The notes under the pieces are model-generated. The model did not search any database and was not told the origin of the DNA. It saw only the letters and a program-made list of their open reading frames with translations. A program made the translations under genes and the position numbers. DNA of 8,156 bases from Candidatus Hydrogenedentota bacterium (GTDB lineage: Bacteria > Hydrogenedentota > Hydrogenedentia > Hydrogenedentales > SLHB01). This document shows positions 1-5,060 of the stretch, piece after piece. The stretch's first letter is position 1. Every line of letters starts with the position of its first letter. The stretch spans positions 1 to 8,156 of the forward strand of contig PUOI01000122.1 in assembly GCA_003552765.1 (NCBI GenBank), given 5' to 3'.

Positions 1-95
1 AAGAGGTGGCATGGCCTTCCAGGCCATGAATCACGGGCTGGAAGCCCGTGCTACGTCACCGCCGAGAATAGGGGCTATCCACAATCAAGGGCTGA
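1..95. repeat. Dispersed palindromic repeat, copy 1 (cut by the window edge)
   Basis: This ~95-bp unit recurs at 152-247 with a few substitutions and one indel. It contains two perfect hairpins. The first is CATGGCC-TTCCA-GGCCATG at 10-28 and the second is CACGGGC-TGGAA-GCCCGTG at 32-50. The two loops (TTCCA and TGGAA) are reverse complements of each other. The unit may continue left of the window. No ORF with a ribosome site overlaps it. It looks like an intergenic REP/MITE-type element, but no transposase or target duplication was seen. Confidence 0.85.
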
Positions 96-151
96 GGAGG
101 CGCCAGTGAAGTGTCAAGCCTACTGTTGTTGACCGCCAAAGTGAACGCGCT

Positions 152-247
152 AAGAGGTGGCATGGCCTTCCAGGCCATGAATCACGGGCTGGAAGCCCGT
201 GCTGCGTCACCACCAAGAATAGGGGCTATCCAAAAATCAAGGGCTGA
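152..247. repeat. Dispersed palindromic repeat, copy 2
   Basis: This copy is offset by 151 bp from copy 1 and carries the same two hairpins, at 161-179 and 183-201. The 56-bp spacer between the copies (96-151) shows no gene. The right edge lies 7 bp from the stop codon of the M50 protease gene. Read on the minus strand, the hairpins therefore fall just after that gene and could stabilise its 3' end or weaken read-through. There is no T-tract, so I do not call a terminator. Confidence 0.85.
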
Positions 248-254
248 AGAAGTG

Positions 255-1361
255 CTAGCGCCGGAAGAGGCGCGGCCGCGCTTCACGCAGGGCCGATTGC
301 ACCATCATGAACTCGCCGAGATTCTCCATGGTGAGCAGCCCCACAAGCTGGCCGCCCCGAAGGACGGGCACCGTGTAACACTCGCAATTCTGCAAACGCA
401 TGAAGGCGTTCTCCAGCATTTCGGTGGGGTCGGCGGTCTCGAATTCGGTATGCATGGCCTCGCGCACCGGCGCGTCCTCGCCTTGTTCGGACAAGGCCTT
501 GAACAGGTCGGCCCGCAGCAATACGCCCACGACGCGTCCTTGGTCATCCATCACGGGGAAATCGTGCTGAAAGCCGGCGATGACATGGTCCACCGCCCGC
601 TGAAGCGGATCCTCGGGATGCAGGGTTTGGAAGTCGGTGATCATGGCGCGGGTCAGCGGGATCCCGCCTAGCGCGGTTTTCATTTGGACCATGGAGGCCT
701 CACTGCTGGCTCCCATCCACACAAAGAGCGCGATGAAAATGAGCAGCGGATTCAGAAAAAGGCCGACAAAGCCCAGGAAAATCGCCATCCCTTGCCCAAT
801 CGTGGCGGCGATTTGCGTGGCTTGAAGATATTCGAGGCGAATGGCCAACAGCGCCCGGAGCACGCGGCCGCCATCCATGGGAAACGCGGGCAGCATGTTG
901 AACACGGCAAGAAAGATGTTGACCCAGAATAGGTTGACAAGGATGTTGCCTTGCCCGAGCGCGGCCACTTCAAGGAAGGCCGCCCCGCCCCACAGCGGCC
1001 ACACAACCGCGAAGAGCGCGGTTGCCAGCACCACATTGACGGCGGGCCCCGCGATGGCGACCAGGAATTCCTGCAGCGGGTCTTCCGGCATCCGCTCGAG
1101 ACGCGCCACCCCGCCAATCGGGAACAGGATGATGTCCTTGGTCTGAATGCCAAACTTCCGGGCGGTCAGGGCGTGTCCGAGTTCATGCAGCACGACCACG
1201 CCGAAGATGACCAGGACAAAAAAGAGCCCGTGCATCGCCTGAATGAGCGTGTGGTCCTGGGCATAGTGCAGGAAGCCTACCCACAGAAGTATCAGGAGAA
1301 AGGTCGCATGGACATACACGCCGATGCCGGCGATAGTCCCGAGGCGCATTGACCACTTCAT
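255..1361 (-). CDS. M50 (site-2-type) intramembrane metalloprotease with two CBS domains
   Basis: This 368-residue protein belongs to the site-2 protease family, zinc proteases that cut membrane-embedded substrates such as anti-sigma factors. The zinc motif HELGH is at residues 59-63. The third-ligand motif NMLPAFPMDGG is at 155-165, with Asp163. Hydrophobic segments lie near 15-34, 45-60, 97-122, 138-158 and 190-218. A tandem CBS pair follows at about 235-295 and 300-355. CBS domains bind adenine nucleotides in many proteins, so activity may respond to energy state. The length and order (protease core, then CBS pair) match the SpoIVFB/Rip3-like subgroup. The ATG start fits the usual N-terminus (MKWSMRLGTIAGIGVYVH) and has AAAGG eight bases upstream. 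The BrkB-family gene lies 177 bp upstream on the same strand. The substrate cannot be inferred. Confidence 0.95.
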   Translation of the reverse strand: MKWSMRLGTIAGIGVYVHATFLLILLWVGFLHYAQDHTLIQAMHGLFFVLVIFGVVVLHELGHALTARKFGIQTKDIILFPIGGVARLERMPEDPLQEFLVAIAGPAVNVVLATALFAVVWPLWGGAAFLEVAALGQGNILVNLFWVNIFLAVFNMLPAFPMDGGRVLRALLAIRLEYLQATQIAATIGQGMAIFLGFVGLFLNPLLIFIALFVWMGASSEASMVQMKTALGGIPLTRAMITDFQTLHPEDPLQRAVDHVIAGFQHDFPVMDDQGRVVGVLLRADLFKALSEQGEDAPVREAMHTEFETADPTEMLENAFMRLQNCECYTVPVLRGGQLVGLLTMENLGEFMMVQSALREARPRLFRR

Positions 1362-1481
1362 ACGGAAAACCTTTGTGCTGGGTTGTTGTCTGCTGGACGG
1401 CGCAGTGGAAACACGCGGCCGTCCTCCCTACTCGAACAAACACCGCGATAACCTCTCGGCGCGGCTGGCAGCCGATGCGGC

Positions 1482-1487
1482 ATTATA
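1482..1487 (-). promoter_or_regulatory. Possible -10 box for the M50 protease gene
   Basis: The minus strand reads TATAAT here, about 120 nt before the protease start, in the 177-bp gap after the BrkB-family gene. No good -35 hexamer occurs at 16-18 bp. A small inverted repeat, AATTGC-N5-GCAATT (1491-1507), occupies that position and could bind an activator. This is weak evidence that the protease can be transcribed separately from the upstream gene. Confidence 0.25.
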
Positions 1488-1538
1488 TGAAATTGCGCAC
1501 CGCAATTGCGATAACGCGCGTTCGGTTCGAGGGTGGTC

Positions 1539-3062
1539 TCAGGCGCGATGGGGCTTCGCGCTGGCGTCCCGCGTGCTGAAGGTCTCCGGGCTTTCCAAGG
1601 CCAGAGGCACATACTGCCGGCTCCGGACCAATTCGCCGATCGTGCGCTCCATGGTGCCGTCGCGGCCCGCGTTGATCTCGTCCAGCAGCGCGTTGAACCG
1701 TTGATCCTGACGCAGTTCGGAAGGGTCCCGGCCCGCTTCGCGCAAAGCGAGAATGACATTGCTCACCGTGATCCGGTCCAATGAACAGGCGGGCTGATAC
1801 CGCGGGGGATCGTTCGGATGAAAGTCCGGCAAGACACACTGCGTCACCAATCCCGCGTCTTGAAGGATGTCCAGCGTTTCGTTGATGAGCCGGCTCGGCA
1901 CATTCCAGGCTTCCGCCGCCTCCAGCGTGGATAGGGGCGGCTGGCCATGTTCGAAGCGGTGCCCGATTTCGATCATGGCGCGCAGCCCCGTGGCCTCGCG
2001 GTAGGCCTGGCTGGCGCCCTCGGCATAACGCTCCATGGCGAAGGTCTTCTCGTTCTGGTAGGCGAACGTCAATTCCGCTCCGGACAGGACCACCACCCAG
2101 CTCGCGTAAACCCACATGAGCAGCATGGGAACGGCGAAATAGCTCGTATAGATGATGTTGTAGCGGGCGAGACCGAACTGAAATTTCACATAGCCCATCG
2201 AGACGAGGTACCACAGGGTTCCCGCAAGAATGCCCGCGATCAGGGCGTACCGGAACACCACGCGGGTGTTGGGCACGAAATAGTACAAGGCCGTGAAGCT
2301 GGCCCACACGATGACGTACTGGAATCCGCGCAGCAATGCGGAGAAGGGACCGAGTTGCGCCATCAAGACTTCGCTTTCCAGGATCGCGAACAACGTGATG
2401 ACCGGAATGACCACGAAGGGCATCAAGAGCAAGAGCACCAAGTAGTCGGCAATTTTGCGGAAGTAGCCCCGGCTGGACTTCAGTCCCCAGATCTTGTTGA
2501 ACGAGGACTCGATGTTCTTCATCAGTCCGAACAGCGTCGCCAGAATGAACCCCAGGCCGGCCAAACCCAAGGTCTGAAAATCGGCCCGTTCCTCGGCGTA
2601 CGCCAGAATCGCGGCGAGGGTTTCGCCCAGTTCGTCTCCCTCGCCGTCTTCTTCCCCGTTTCCCGCCTCGTTGCCGTTCGCCCGCATCATCAACAGGTCG
2701 ATGACGCCCTCCCGCAGAAAGGATTCGTCGGGCTCCCTAGGGAACTCGGCGTCGTCCTCCACGAGATGGCCCGACATATACCGGTAGATCTCCTGATCCA
2801 AATCAATGGCTTGGACGATGGCGAACATGAAGATCAGGAGAGGGACAATGGACAACGCCGTGGCGAACGTCAGCGCCGATGCACGCAGCAGCAGGGCGTC
2901 CTGCACAAGGTTCTGCGCGAGCACAATCGTCACCCGGATGTGCTTGATGATGAAGCCTTGCGGCGCCGGCTCGCCCGGCCGGCCGATATGCCAAACGTCG
3001 TGAGTGACAAACCGCCGGCCGCGTTCGAGGGAGTCCCGCAATTCACGAACCCACTTAAACAT
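1539..3062 (-). CDS. YihY/BrkB-family inner-membrane protein with C-terminal winged-helix-like domain
   Basis: This 507-residue member of the YihY/virulence-factor-BrkB family has no settled biochemical role. The family signature is visible in ALLLRASALTFATALSIVPL (residues 56-75). Likely membrane spans lie near 63-86, 165-182, 206-228, 246-263, 270-293 and 306-328. The loop after span 1 (about 101-160) is long and strongly acidic, including NGEEDGEGDELGE. After the membrane domain, residues ~345-480 form a soluble region resembling the winged-helix (Rrf2-like) tail of longer YihY homologues, with an apparent recognition pattern around 375-410. The start codon ATG encodes MFKWVRELRD. It fits the family N-terminus but lacks a Shine-Dalgarno sequence. 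The M50 protease gene follows on the same strand after 177 bp, so a shared membrane-stress role is possible but unproven. Confidence 0.9.
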   Translation of the reverse strand: MFKWVRELRDSLERGRRFVTHDVWHIGRPGEPAPQGFIIKHIRVTIVLAQNLVQDALLLRASALTFATALSIVPLLIFMFAIVQAIDLDQEIYRYMSGHLVEDDAEFPREPDESFLREGVIDLLMMRANGNEAGNGEEDGEGDELGETLAAILAYAEERADFQTLGLAGLGFILATLFGLMKNIESSFNKIWGLKSSRGYFRKIADYLVLLLLMPFVVIPVITLFAILESEVLMAQLGPFSALLRGFQYVIVWASFTALYYFVPNTRVVFRYALIAGILAGTLWYLVSMGYVKFQFGLARYNIIYTSYFAVPMLLMWVYASWVVVLSGAELTFAYQNEKTFAMERYAEGASQAYREATGLRAMIEIGHRFEHGQPPLSTLEAAEAWNVPSRLINETLDILQDAGLVTQCVLPDFHPNDPPRYQPACSLDRITVSNVILALREAGRDPSELRQDQRFNALLDEINAGRDGTMERTIGELVRSRQYVPLALESPETFSTRDASAKPHRA

Positions 3063-3068
3063 ACTGAC

Positions 3069-3098
3069 ATACTACACGCTGATCGCGCCGAAGAGCAA
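3069..3098 (-). promoter_or_regulatory. Possible promoter of the BrkB-family gene, giving a near-leaderless mRNA
   Basis: On the minus strand TTGCTC (3093-3098) and TAGTAT (3069-3074) are separated by 18 bp. The -10 box ends only six bases before the ATG. Transcription would therefore begin at or beside the start codon, which fits the absence of a Shine-Dalgarno sequence. Both hexamers are imperfect and this is a low-confidence call. Confidence 0.25.
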
Positions 3099-3152
3099 AT
3101 GGCCCAGTTTGCCCTAATCCCTGGGTACGTGCGCTGCTCCAGACAACAACAT

Positions 3153-3192
3153 CCCCCTTGATCCACCTCTGAAGGGGGTGGCCCGAAGGGCC
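3153..3192. repeat. Double-hairpin intergenic element (REP-like)
   Basis: CCCCCTT (3153-3159) pairs with AAGGGGG (3172-3178), and directly after it GGCCC-GAA-GGGCC (3180-3192) forms a second perfect hairpin. An alternative pairing is CCACC (3163-3167) with GGTGG (3177-3181). The appearance is of a REP-type palindromic element. Only one copy is in this window, so its repetitive nature is inferred. It lies between the BrkB-family gene and the sigma-54 regulatory region and could separate them. Confidence 0.5.
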
Positions 3193-3302
3193 GGGGCGAT
3201 GTAAACGCACCGCACCCCTCCGTTGGATTTGTACCGCTCATGCGCGCAAAACGCCGGGCAGCGCCCCAAATCAGCCCGCAGGCGCCGCCGTGTCCGATAG
3301 TT

Positions 3303-3316
3303 TGTCATTGCTGACA
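3303..3316. promoter_or_regulatory. Dyad site A, candidate enhancer for a sigma-54 activator
   Basis: TGTCATTGCTGACA has perfect 5-bp arms (TGTCA/TGACA). It matches 12 of 14 positions of the inverted copy at 3347-3360. Its centre lies about 165 bp upstream of the predicted start of the sigma-54 transcript, a normal enhancer distance for bacterial enhancer-binding proteins. The protein that binds is unknown. Confidence 0.5.
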
Positions 3317-3346
3317 TACTATTGCCGGGCAAACGGGGCTATCGTT

Positions 3347-3360
3347 AGTCAGCACTGACA
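3347..3360. promoter_or_regulatory. Dyad site B, inverted copy of site A
   Basis: Read on the minus strand this is TGTCAGTGCTGACT, the same motif as site A in opposite orientation. The centre-to-centre distance is 44 bp, close to four helical turns. The site is about 120 bp upstream of the predicted transcription start. The internal dyad GTCAG-CA-CTGAC is perfect. Confidence 0.5.
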
Positions 3361-3405
3361 ATACCTCGATGGTTCTTTGGTCAACCTTTCTGGACGCGTT
3401 CTTTG

Positions 3406-3430
3406 TAAAGCCTTGCACATCAATGCTTTA
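3406..3430. promoter_or_regulatory. Operator-like dyad upstream of the sigma-54 promoter
   Basis: TAAAGC (3406-3411) and GCTTTA (3425-3430) are perfect complements around a 13-bp centre. The centre includes TTGCACATCA. The 11-mer CTTGCACATCA (3412-3422) recurs inverted in the 5' UTR at 3520-3530. This could be a protein-binding site between the enhancers and the core promoter. No known operator is recognised. Confidence 0.3.
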
Positions 3431-3446
3431 GCCTCAATGACACGAA

Positions 3447-3463
3447 TTGGCATGCGCTTTGCT
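3447..3463 (+). promoter_or_regulatory. Sigma-54 (RpoN) promoter of the small-peptide transcript
   Basis: TTGGCATGCGCTTTGCT matches the -24/-12 consensus (YTGGCACG-N4-TTGCW) at all but one fixed position. The invariant GG is at 3449-3450 and the invariant GC at 3461-3462, in exactly the required spacing. Transcription should begin near 3473-3476. Two inverted dyads upstream supply plausible activator sites. A 30-codon gene with a strong ribosome site and a terminator lie downstream, which raises confidence that the promoter is real. Confidence 0.72.
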
Positions 3464-3487
3464 CCCTTAAGTGTTAGGAATAGGTTA

Positions 3488-3520
3488 AGCGGACCATCCG
3501 TTTGTTGGAGCATGTCCGCT
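3488..3520 (+). promoter_or_regulatory. 5'-UTR hairpin of the small-peptide mRNA
   Basis: AGCGGAC (3488-3494) pairs perfectly with GTCCGCT (3514-3520). Inside the 19-nt loop a short TCC/GGA pairing can form. The stem ends 11 bases before the Shine-Dalgarno, leaving that site free, so this hairpin alone would not block translation. It could protect the 5' end or receive a regulator. Confidence 0.5.
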
Positions 3521-3545
3521 GATGTGCAAGAGAGGAGGACTACCC

Positions 3546-3638
3546 ATGGAGCGAGGCGTCGCGAAGGAGCGCATCATCAGCCTTTTGGCTGGAGGCGCGG
3601 TCATAGCCGTGGTTTGGCTTATCATGACCGGGCTGTAA
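3546..3638 (+). CDS. 30-residue single-span membrane peptide (not previously recognised)
   Basis: ATG at 3546 is preceded, seven bases away, by GAGGAGG (3532-3538), a perfect anti-16S match. This is the strongest ribosome site in the window. The product begins with a charged stretch, MERGVAKER (residues 1-9). A continuous hydrophobic helix follows, IISLLAGGAVIAV (10-22) then VWLIMTGL (23-30), ending at TAA. The shape is a typical single-span small membrane protein, with the N-terminus probably cytoplasmic because of its charges. Its length is like that of TisB-type toxins or small accessory subunits such as KdpF, but no family is recognised and no partner gene adjoins it. It has its own sigma-54-type promoter and terminator. 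It could be a membrane-active toxin, a regulator of a transporter or kinase, or the coding part of a dual-function RNA. Confidence 0.65.
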   Translation: MERGVAKERIISLLAGGAVIAVVWLIMTGL

Positions 3639-3643
3639 CCCCC

Positions 3644-3719
3644 GTCAGCCTCCTGGTGAGCGCCGTTTGACCAGCGTGTCATGCGGTGGCGGTCCAACGG
3701 GATTCATCAGGAGACTGTC
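3644..3719 (+). other. Long imperfect RNA hairpin in the 3' UTR
   Basis: The outer stem pairs GTCAGCCTCCTGGTGA (3644-3659) with TCATCAGGAGACTGTC (3704-3719), 14 of 16 positions including one G-U. A symmetrical 3x3 internal loop (3660-3662 and 3701-3703) follows. The inner stem pairs CCGTTTGACC (3663-3672) with GGTCCAACGG (3691-3700), 9 of 10. The apical loop is 18 nt (3673-3690). The hairpin starts five bases after the peptide stop codon and ends five bases before the terminator stem. The structure could be an RNase III or stability element, or a folded regulatory RNA. Confidence 0.7.
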
Positions 3720-3724
3720 ACGAA

Positions 3725-3765
3725 CTCCCTTGGCCCCTCCGGCGGGCCAGGGGAGTTTTGATTTT
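3725..3765 (+). terminator. Rho-independent terminator of the small-peptide transcript
   Basis: CTCCCTTGGCCC (3725-3736) pairs with GGGCCAGGGGAG (3744-3755) as a 12-bp stem with one G-U pair. The loop is seven nt and the following tract is TTTTGATTTT. The U-tract direction shows it ends plus-strand transcription, just downstream of the 30-codon gene. Confidence 0.85.
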
Positions 3766-3934
3766 ACCCCGCATCATGCCGCACGCAAATTCCCCTGTGC
3801 TGGATTTCCCTTAACCCGCCAAACACGCTTGATCCGCGGCGGGCGCTCGGGCAAACTATGTACGAGTGGACGCCAATGACGGACGTTTTGCTAAGGGGCC
3901 GAAGCGTGGATCGCAAGACAAAGGGATACGCCGA

Positions 3935-4495
3935 ATGCATCAACACAAGGGCAGCCTTTCGCGCAGGGGGTTCATGGGCATCGTGGGCGCCGCCGCTTGG
4001 AGCGTGGGCTCTGGCGGATGGCTGAGAAACGTCAAGGCGGACGCCACGCTTGGCGCGCCGCTTTTTGCAGGCAGGGAACTGGAAACGCTTCGCCAACGGG
4101 CCGGCGGGGAAATCCGCTACATTCACATGGATTGCGGCATCCCCCCCACGGGCCACGCGCCGGAAGAACAGCTCTTCGCCGGTCTTATCGGCCTGGCCGT
4201 GCTGTCGCCTGGTGAACTGCCGGACCGGATTGCCGTTTTAGGCAGGCAAAACGATAGCGGGATACCAGCCCAGATGACAGCCCGCCTGGTCTATCCGCGC
4301 CACACCGCCATGCTCACCCTTGGCCGGGGCCGGCCGGGACTTGTCGTTCGCACGGTGAATGGCTCGGCTCATCGTTTGGAAGCCGCTGCTTATCTTGAAG
4401 CCATGGAGGATGACGCCTCCTCGCGCCTGGCGAGCCGCCTTTTCGCGGCCATCCTTGAAGCCAGTCCCCCCGCTTCCGAAGGCTCGACGCGGTAA
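3935..4495 (+). CDS. Small Tat-exported protein of unknown function
   Basis: I start at the ATG encoding MHQHKGSLSRRGFMG, because this places a clear twin-arginine motif (SRRGFM, residues 9-14) near the N-terminus. The in-frame ATG at 3866 would add 23 unlikely residues. A hydrophobic stretch follows, and a plausible signal-peptidase site comes after the ADA just past NVK, leaving a mature domain of about 150 residues. The mature part has one cysteine, in HMDCGIPPTGH, and a beta-rich segment (AQMTARLVYPRHTAMLTLGRG). That segment faintly recalls the C-terminal sheet of Gfo/Idh/MocA oxidoreductases, but no Rossmann domain is present. This resemblance is a guess. A weak AAGGG lies upstream. I saw no convincing promoter between the terminator at 3765 and the start. 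The gene converges with the Rrf2 gene, 14 bases away. Confidence 0.7.
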   Translation: MHQHKGSLSRRGFMGIVGAAAWSVGSGGWLRNVKADATLGAPLFAGRELETLRQRAGGEIRYIHMDCGIPPTGHAPEEQLFAGLIGLAVLSPGELPDRIAVLGRQNDSGIPAQMTARLVYPRHTAMLTLGRGRPGLVVRTVNGSAHRLEAAAYLEAMEDDASSRLASRLFAAILEASPPASEGSTR

Positions 4496-4509
4496 TCCCG
4501 CGCTGCCCG

Positions 4510-4923
4510 TCAAATATAGTACATGTGGGCGTGGTGCGCGTTCTCCACGATATCTTGCACCGTGATGCCTTCCAGTAGGTCATCGATCCCCTTGGCTATC
4601 TGCCGCCACGTGGGATCCAGGTCCTGTCCGTAAGAATCCTCGACGGGAGGCGGGTCGAGAACGGGTCCGTCTATGGCCTTCACGATCTCGCCCAGGGTGA
4701 TGTCGCCGGGAGCCCGGTCGAGGCGGTAGCCGCCTTGCGAACCCCGTACGCTGCGCACCAATCCCGCCCGTTTGAGCTGTATGAGTATATGCACGAGGTA
4801 CTTTTCGGGTATGCCCCGGCTTTCGGCTATGTGGGTCGCTCGCACGGGCTGTTGCGTGTGGGCCTGCTTGGCCAATTCCACTATGGCCCGGCACGCATAA
4901 TCGCATCGCGAAGAGATGTTCAT
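4510..4923 (-). CDS. Rrf2-family transcriptional regulator without Fe-S cysteines
   Basis: This 137-residue protein has the full Rrf2 winged helix. It starts MNISSRCDYACRAIVELA, continues with the recognition region IAESRGIPEKYLVHILIQL (32-50) and the wing GLVRSVRGSQGGYRL (54-68), and then has ITLGEIVKAIDGP (75-87). Rrf2 proteins such as IscR and NsrR carry three cysteines after this point to hold an Fe-S cluster. Here the stretch from 88 to 110 (LDPPPVEDSYGQDLDPTW) has none. The only cysteines are Cys7 and Cys11 in helix 1. The protein is therefore more like cluster-free members such as CymR, sensing a protein or small molecule. The start is supported by GGGAGG seven bases upstream. The promoter carries a large dyad, indicating autoregulation. 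The phosphatase gene ends 137 bp upstream. Confidence 0.93.
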   Translation of the reverse strand: MNISSRCDYACRAIVELAKQAHTQQPVRATHIAESRGIPEKYLVHILIQLKRAGLVRSVRGSQGGYRLDRAPGDITLGEIVKAIDGPVLDPPPVEDSYGQDLDPTWRQIAKGIDDLLEGITVQDIVENAHHAHMYYI

Positions 4924-4933
4924 TCACTTGCCT

Positions 4934-4967
4934 CCCAACAATGATGAGTTCACTAATCATTATTGGG
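4934..4967. promoter_or_regulatory. 34-bp operator dyad, probable Rrf2 autoregulatory site
   Basis: On the minus strand the left arm is CCCAATAATGATTAGTG. The right arm, read as its reverse complement, is CCCAACAATGATGAGTT. They match at 14 of 17 positions with no spacer. The dyad covers the predicted -10 box and start site of the Rrf2 gene and lies just upstream of its Shine-Dalgarno sequence. Rrf2 proteins bind as dimers to dyads of about this size, so a repressor-operator loop is the simplest reading. Confidence 0.75.
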
Positions 4968-4988
4968 GATTTCCATGCCAGAAGTCAA
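4959..4988 (-). promoter_or_regulatory. Sigma-70-type promoter of the Rrf2 gene
   Basis: TTGACT (-35, 4983-4988) and AATAAT (-10, 4959-4964) lie on the minus strand with 18 bp between them. The -10 box sits inside the left arm of the operator dyad. Transcription would begin near 4952, leaving a ~30-nt leader with a strong ribosome site. Confidence 0.6.
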
Positions 4989-5060
4989 GTAAGCTGCAAT
5001 CGGCAGGTTAGACGGTGGGCTCGCCGGGCCAACCCTCGAAACGGATGGTGCTCCTGCTCG

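Larger units (their letters stand above)
3474..3765 (+). ncRNA. Predicted ~290-nt structured transcript encoding a 30-aa peptide
   Basis: The unit runs from the predicted sigma-54 start to the end of the terminator U-tract. It contains a 5'-UTR hairpin (3488-3520), the peptide gene (3546-3638), a long imperfect hairpin (3644-3719) and the terminator (3725-3765). Such compact, heavily structured mRNAs are known for dual-function small RNAs and type I toxin messages. Whether the RNA itself acts is unknown. The limits are inferred from promoter and terminator, not measured. Confidence 0.45.

Noticed and set aside
1..247. CRISPR array
   Set aside because: There are only two copies, each ~95 bp with strong internal hairpins, and one 56-bp spacer. 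No cas gene is present.
111..671. 186-codon open frame on the plus strand beginning in the repeat region
   Set aside because: Most of it is antisense to the CBS domains of the M50 protease, and its start lies between the repeat copies without a ribosome site.
1947..3161. 404-codon open frame on the plus strand
   Set aside because: It lies antisense to the well-supported BrkB-family gene. Its product is rich in His, Gln, Asp and Glu with no domain, as expected for a GC-rich shadow frame.
3064..3321. 11-bp direct repeat CTGACATACTA (3064-3074 and 3311-3321) as a third regulatory site
   Set aside because: An 11-mer shared by chance is expected several times in a window of this size, and the copy at 3064 lacks the dyad seen at sites A and B.
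3546..3638. Proven type I toxin-antitoxin system
   Set aside because: Peptide size and RNA structure fit, but I found no convincing antisense promoter opposite the 5' UTR or coding region.
3377..3670. 97-codon open frame covering the sigma-54 promoter region
   Set aside because: It starts with TTG, runs in a different frame from the 30-codon gene and overlaps its promoter and hairpins. It has no Shine-Dalgarno.
4968..5060. Terminator after the SpoIIE phosphatase gene
   Set aside because: Only short GC-rich pairings without a T-tract are visible, so read-through into the Rrf2 gene cannot be excluded.
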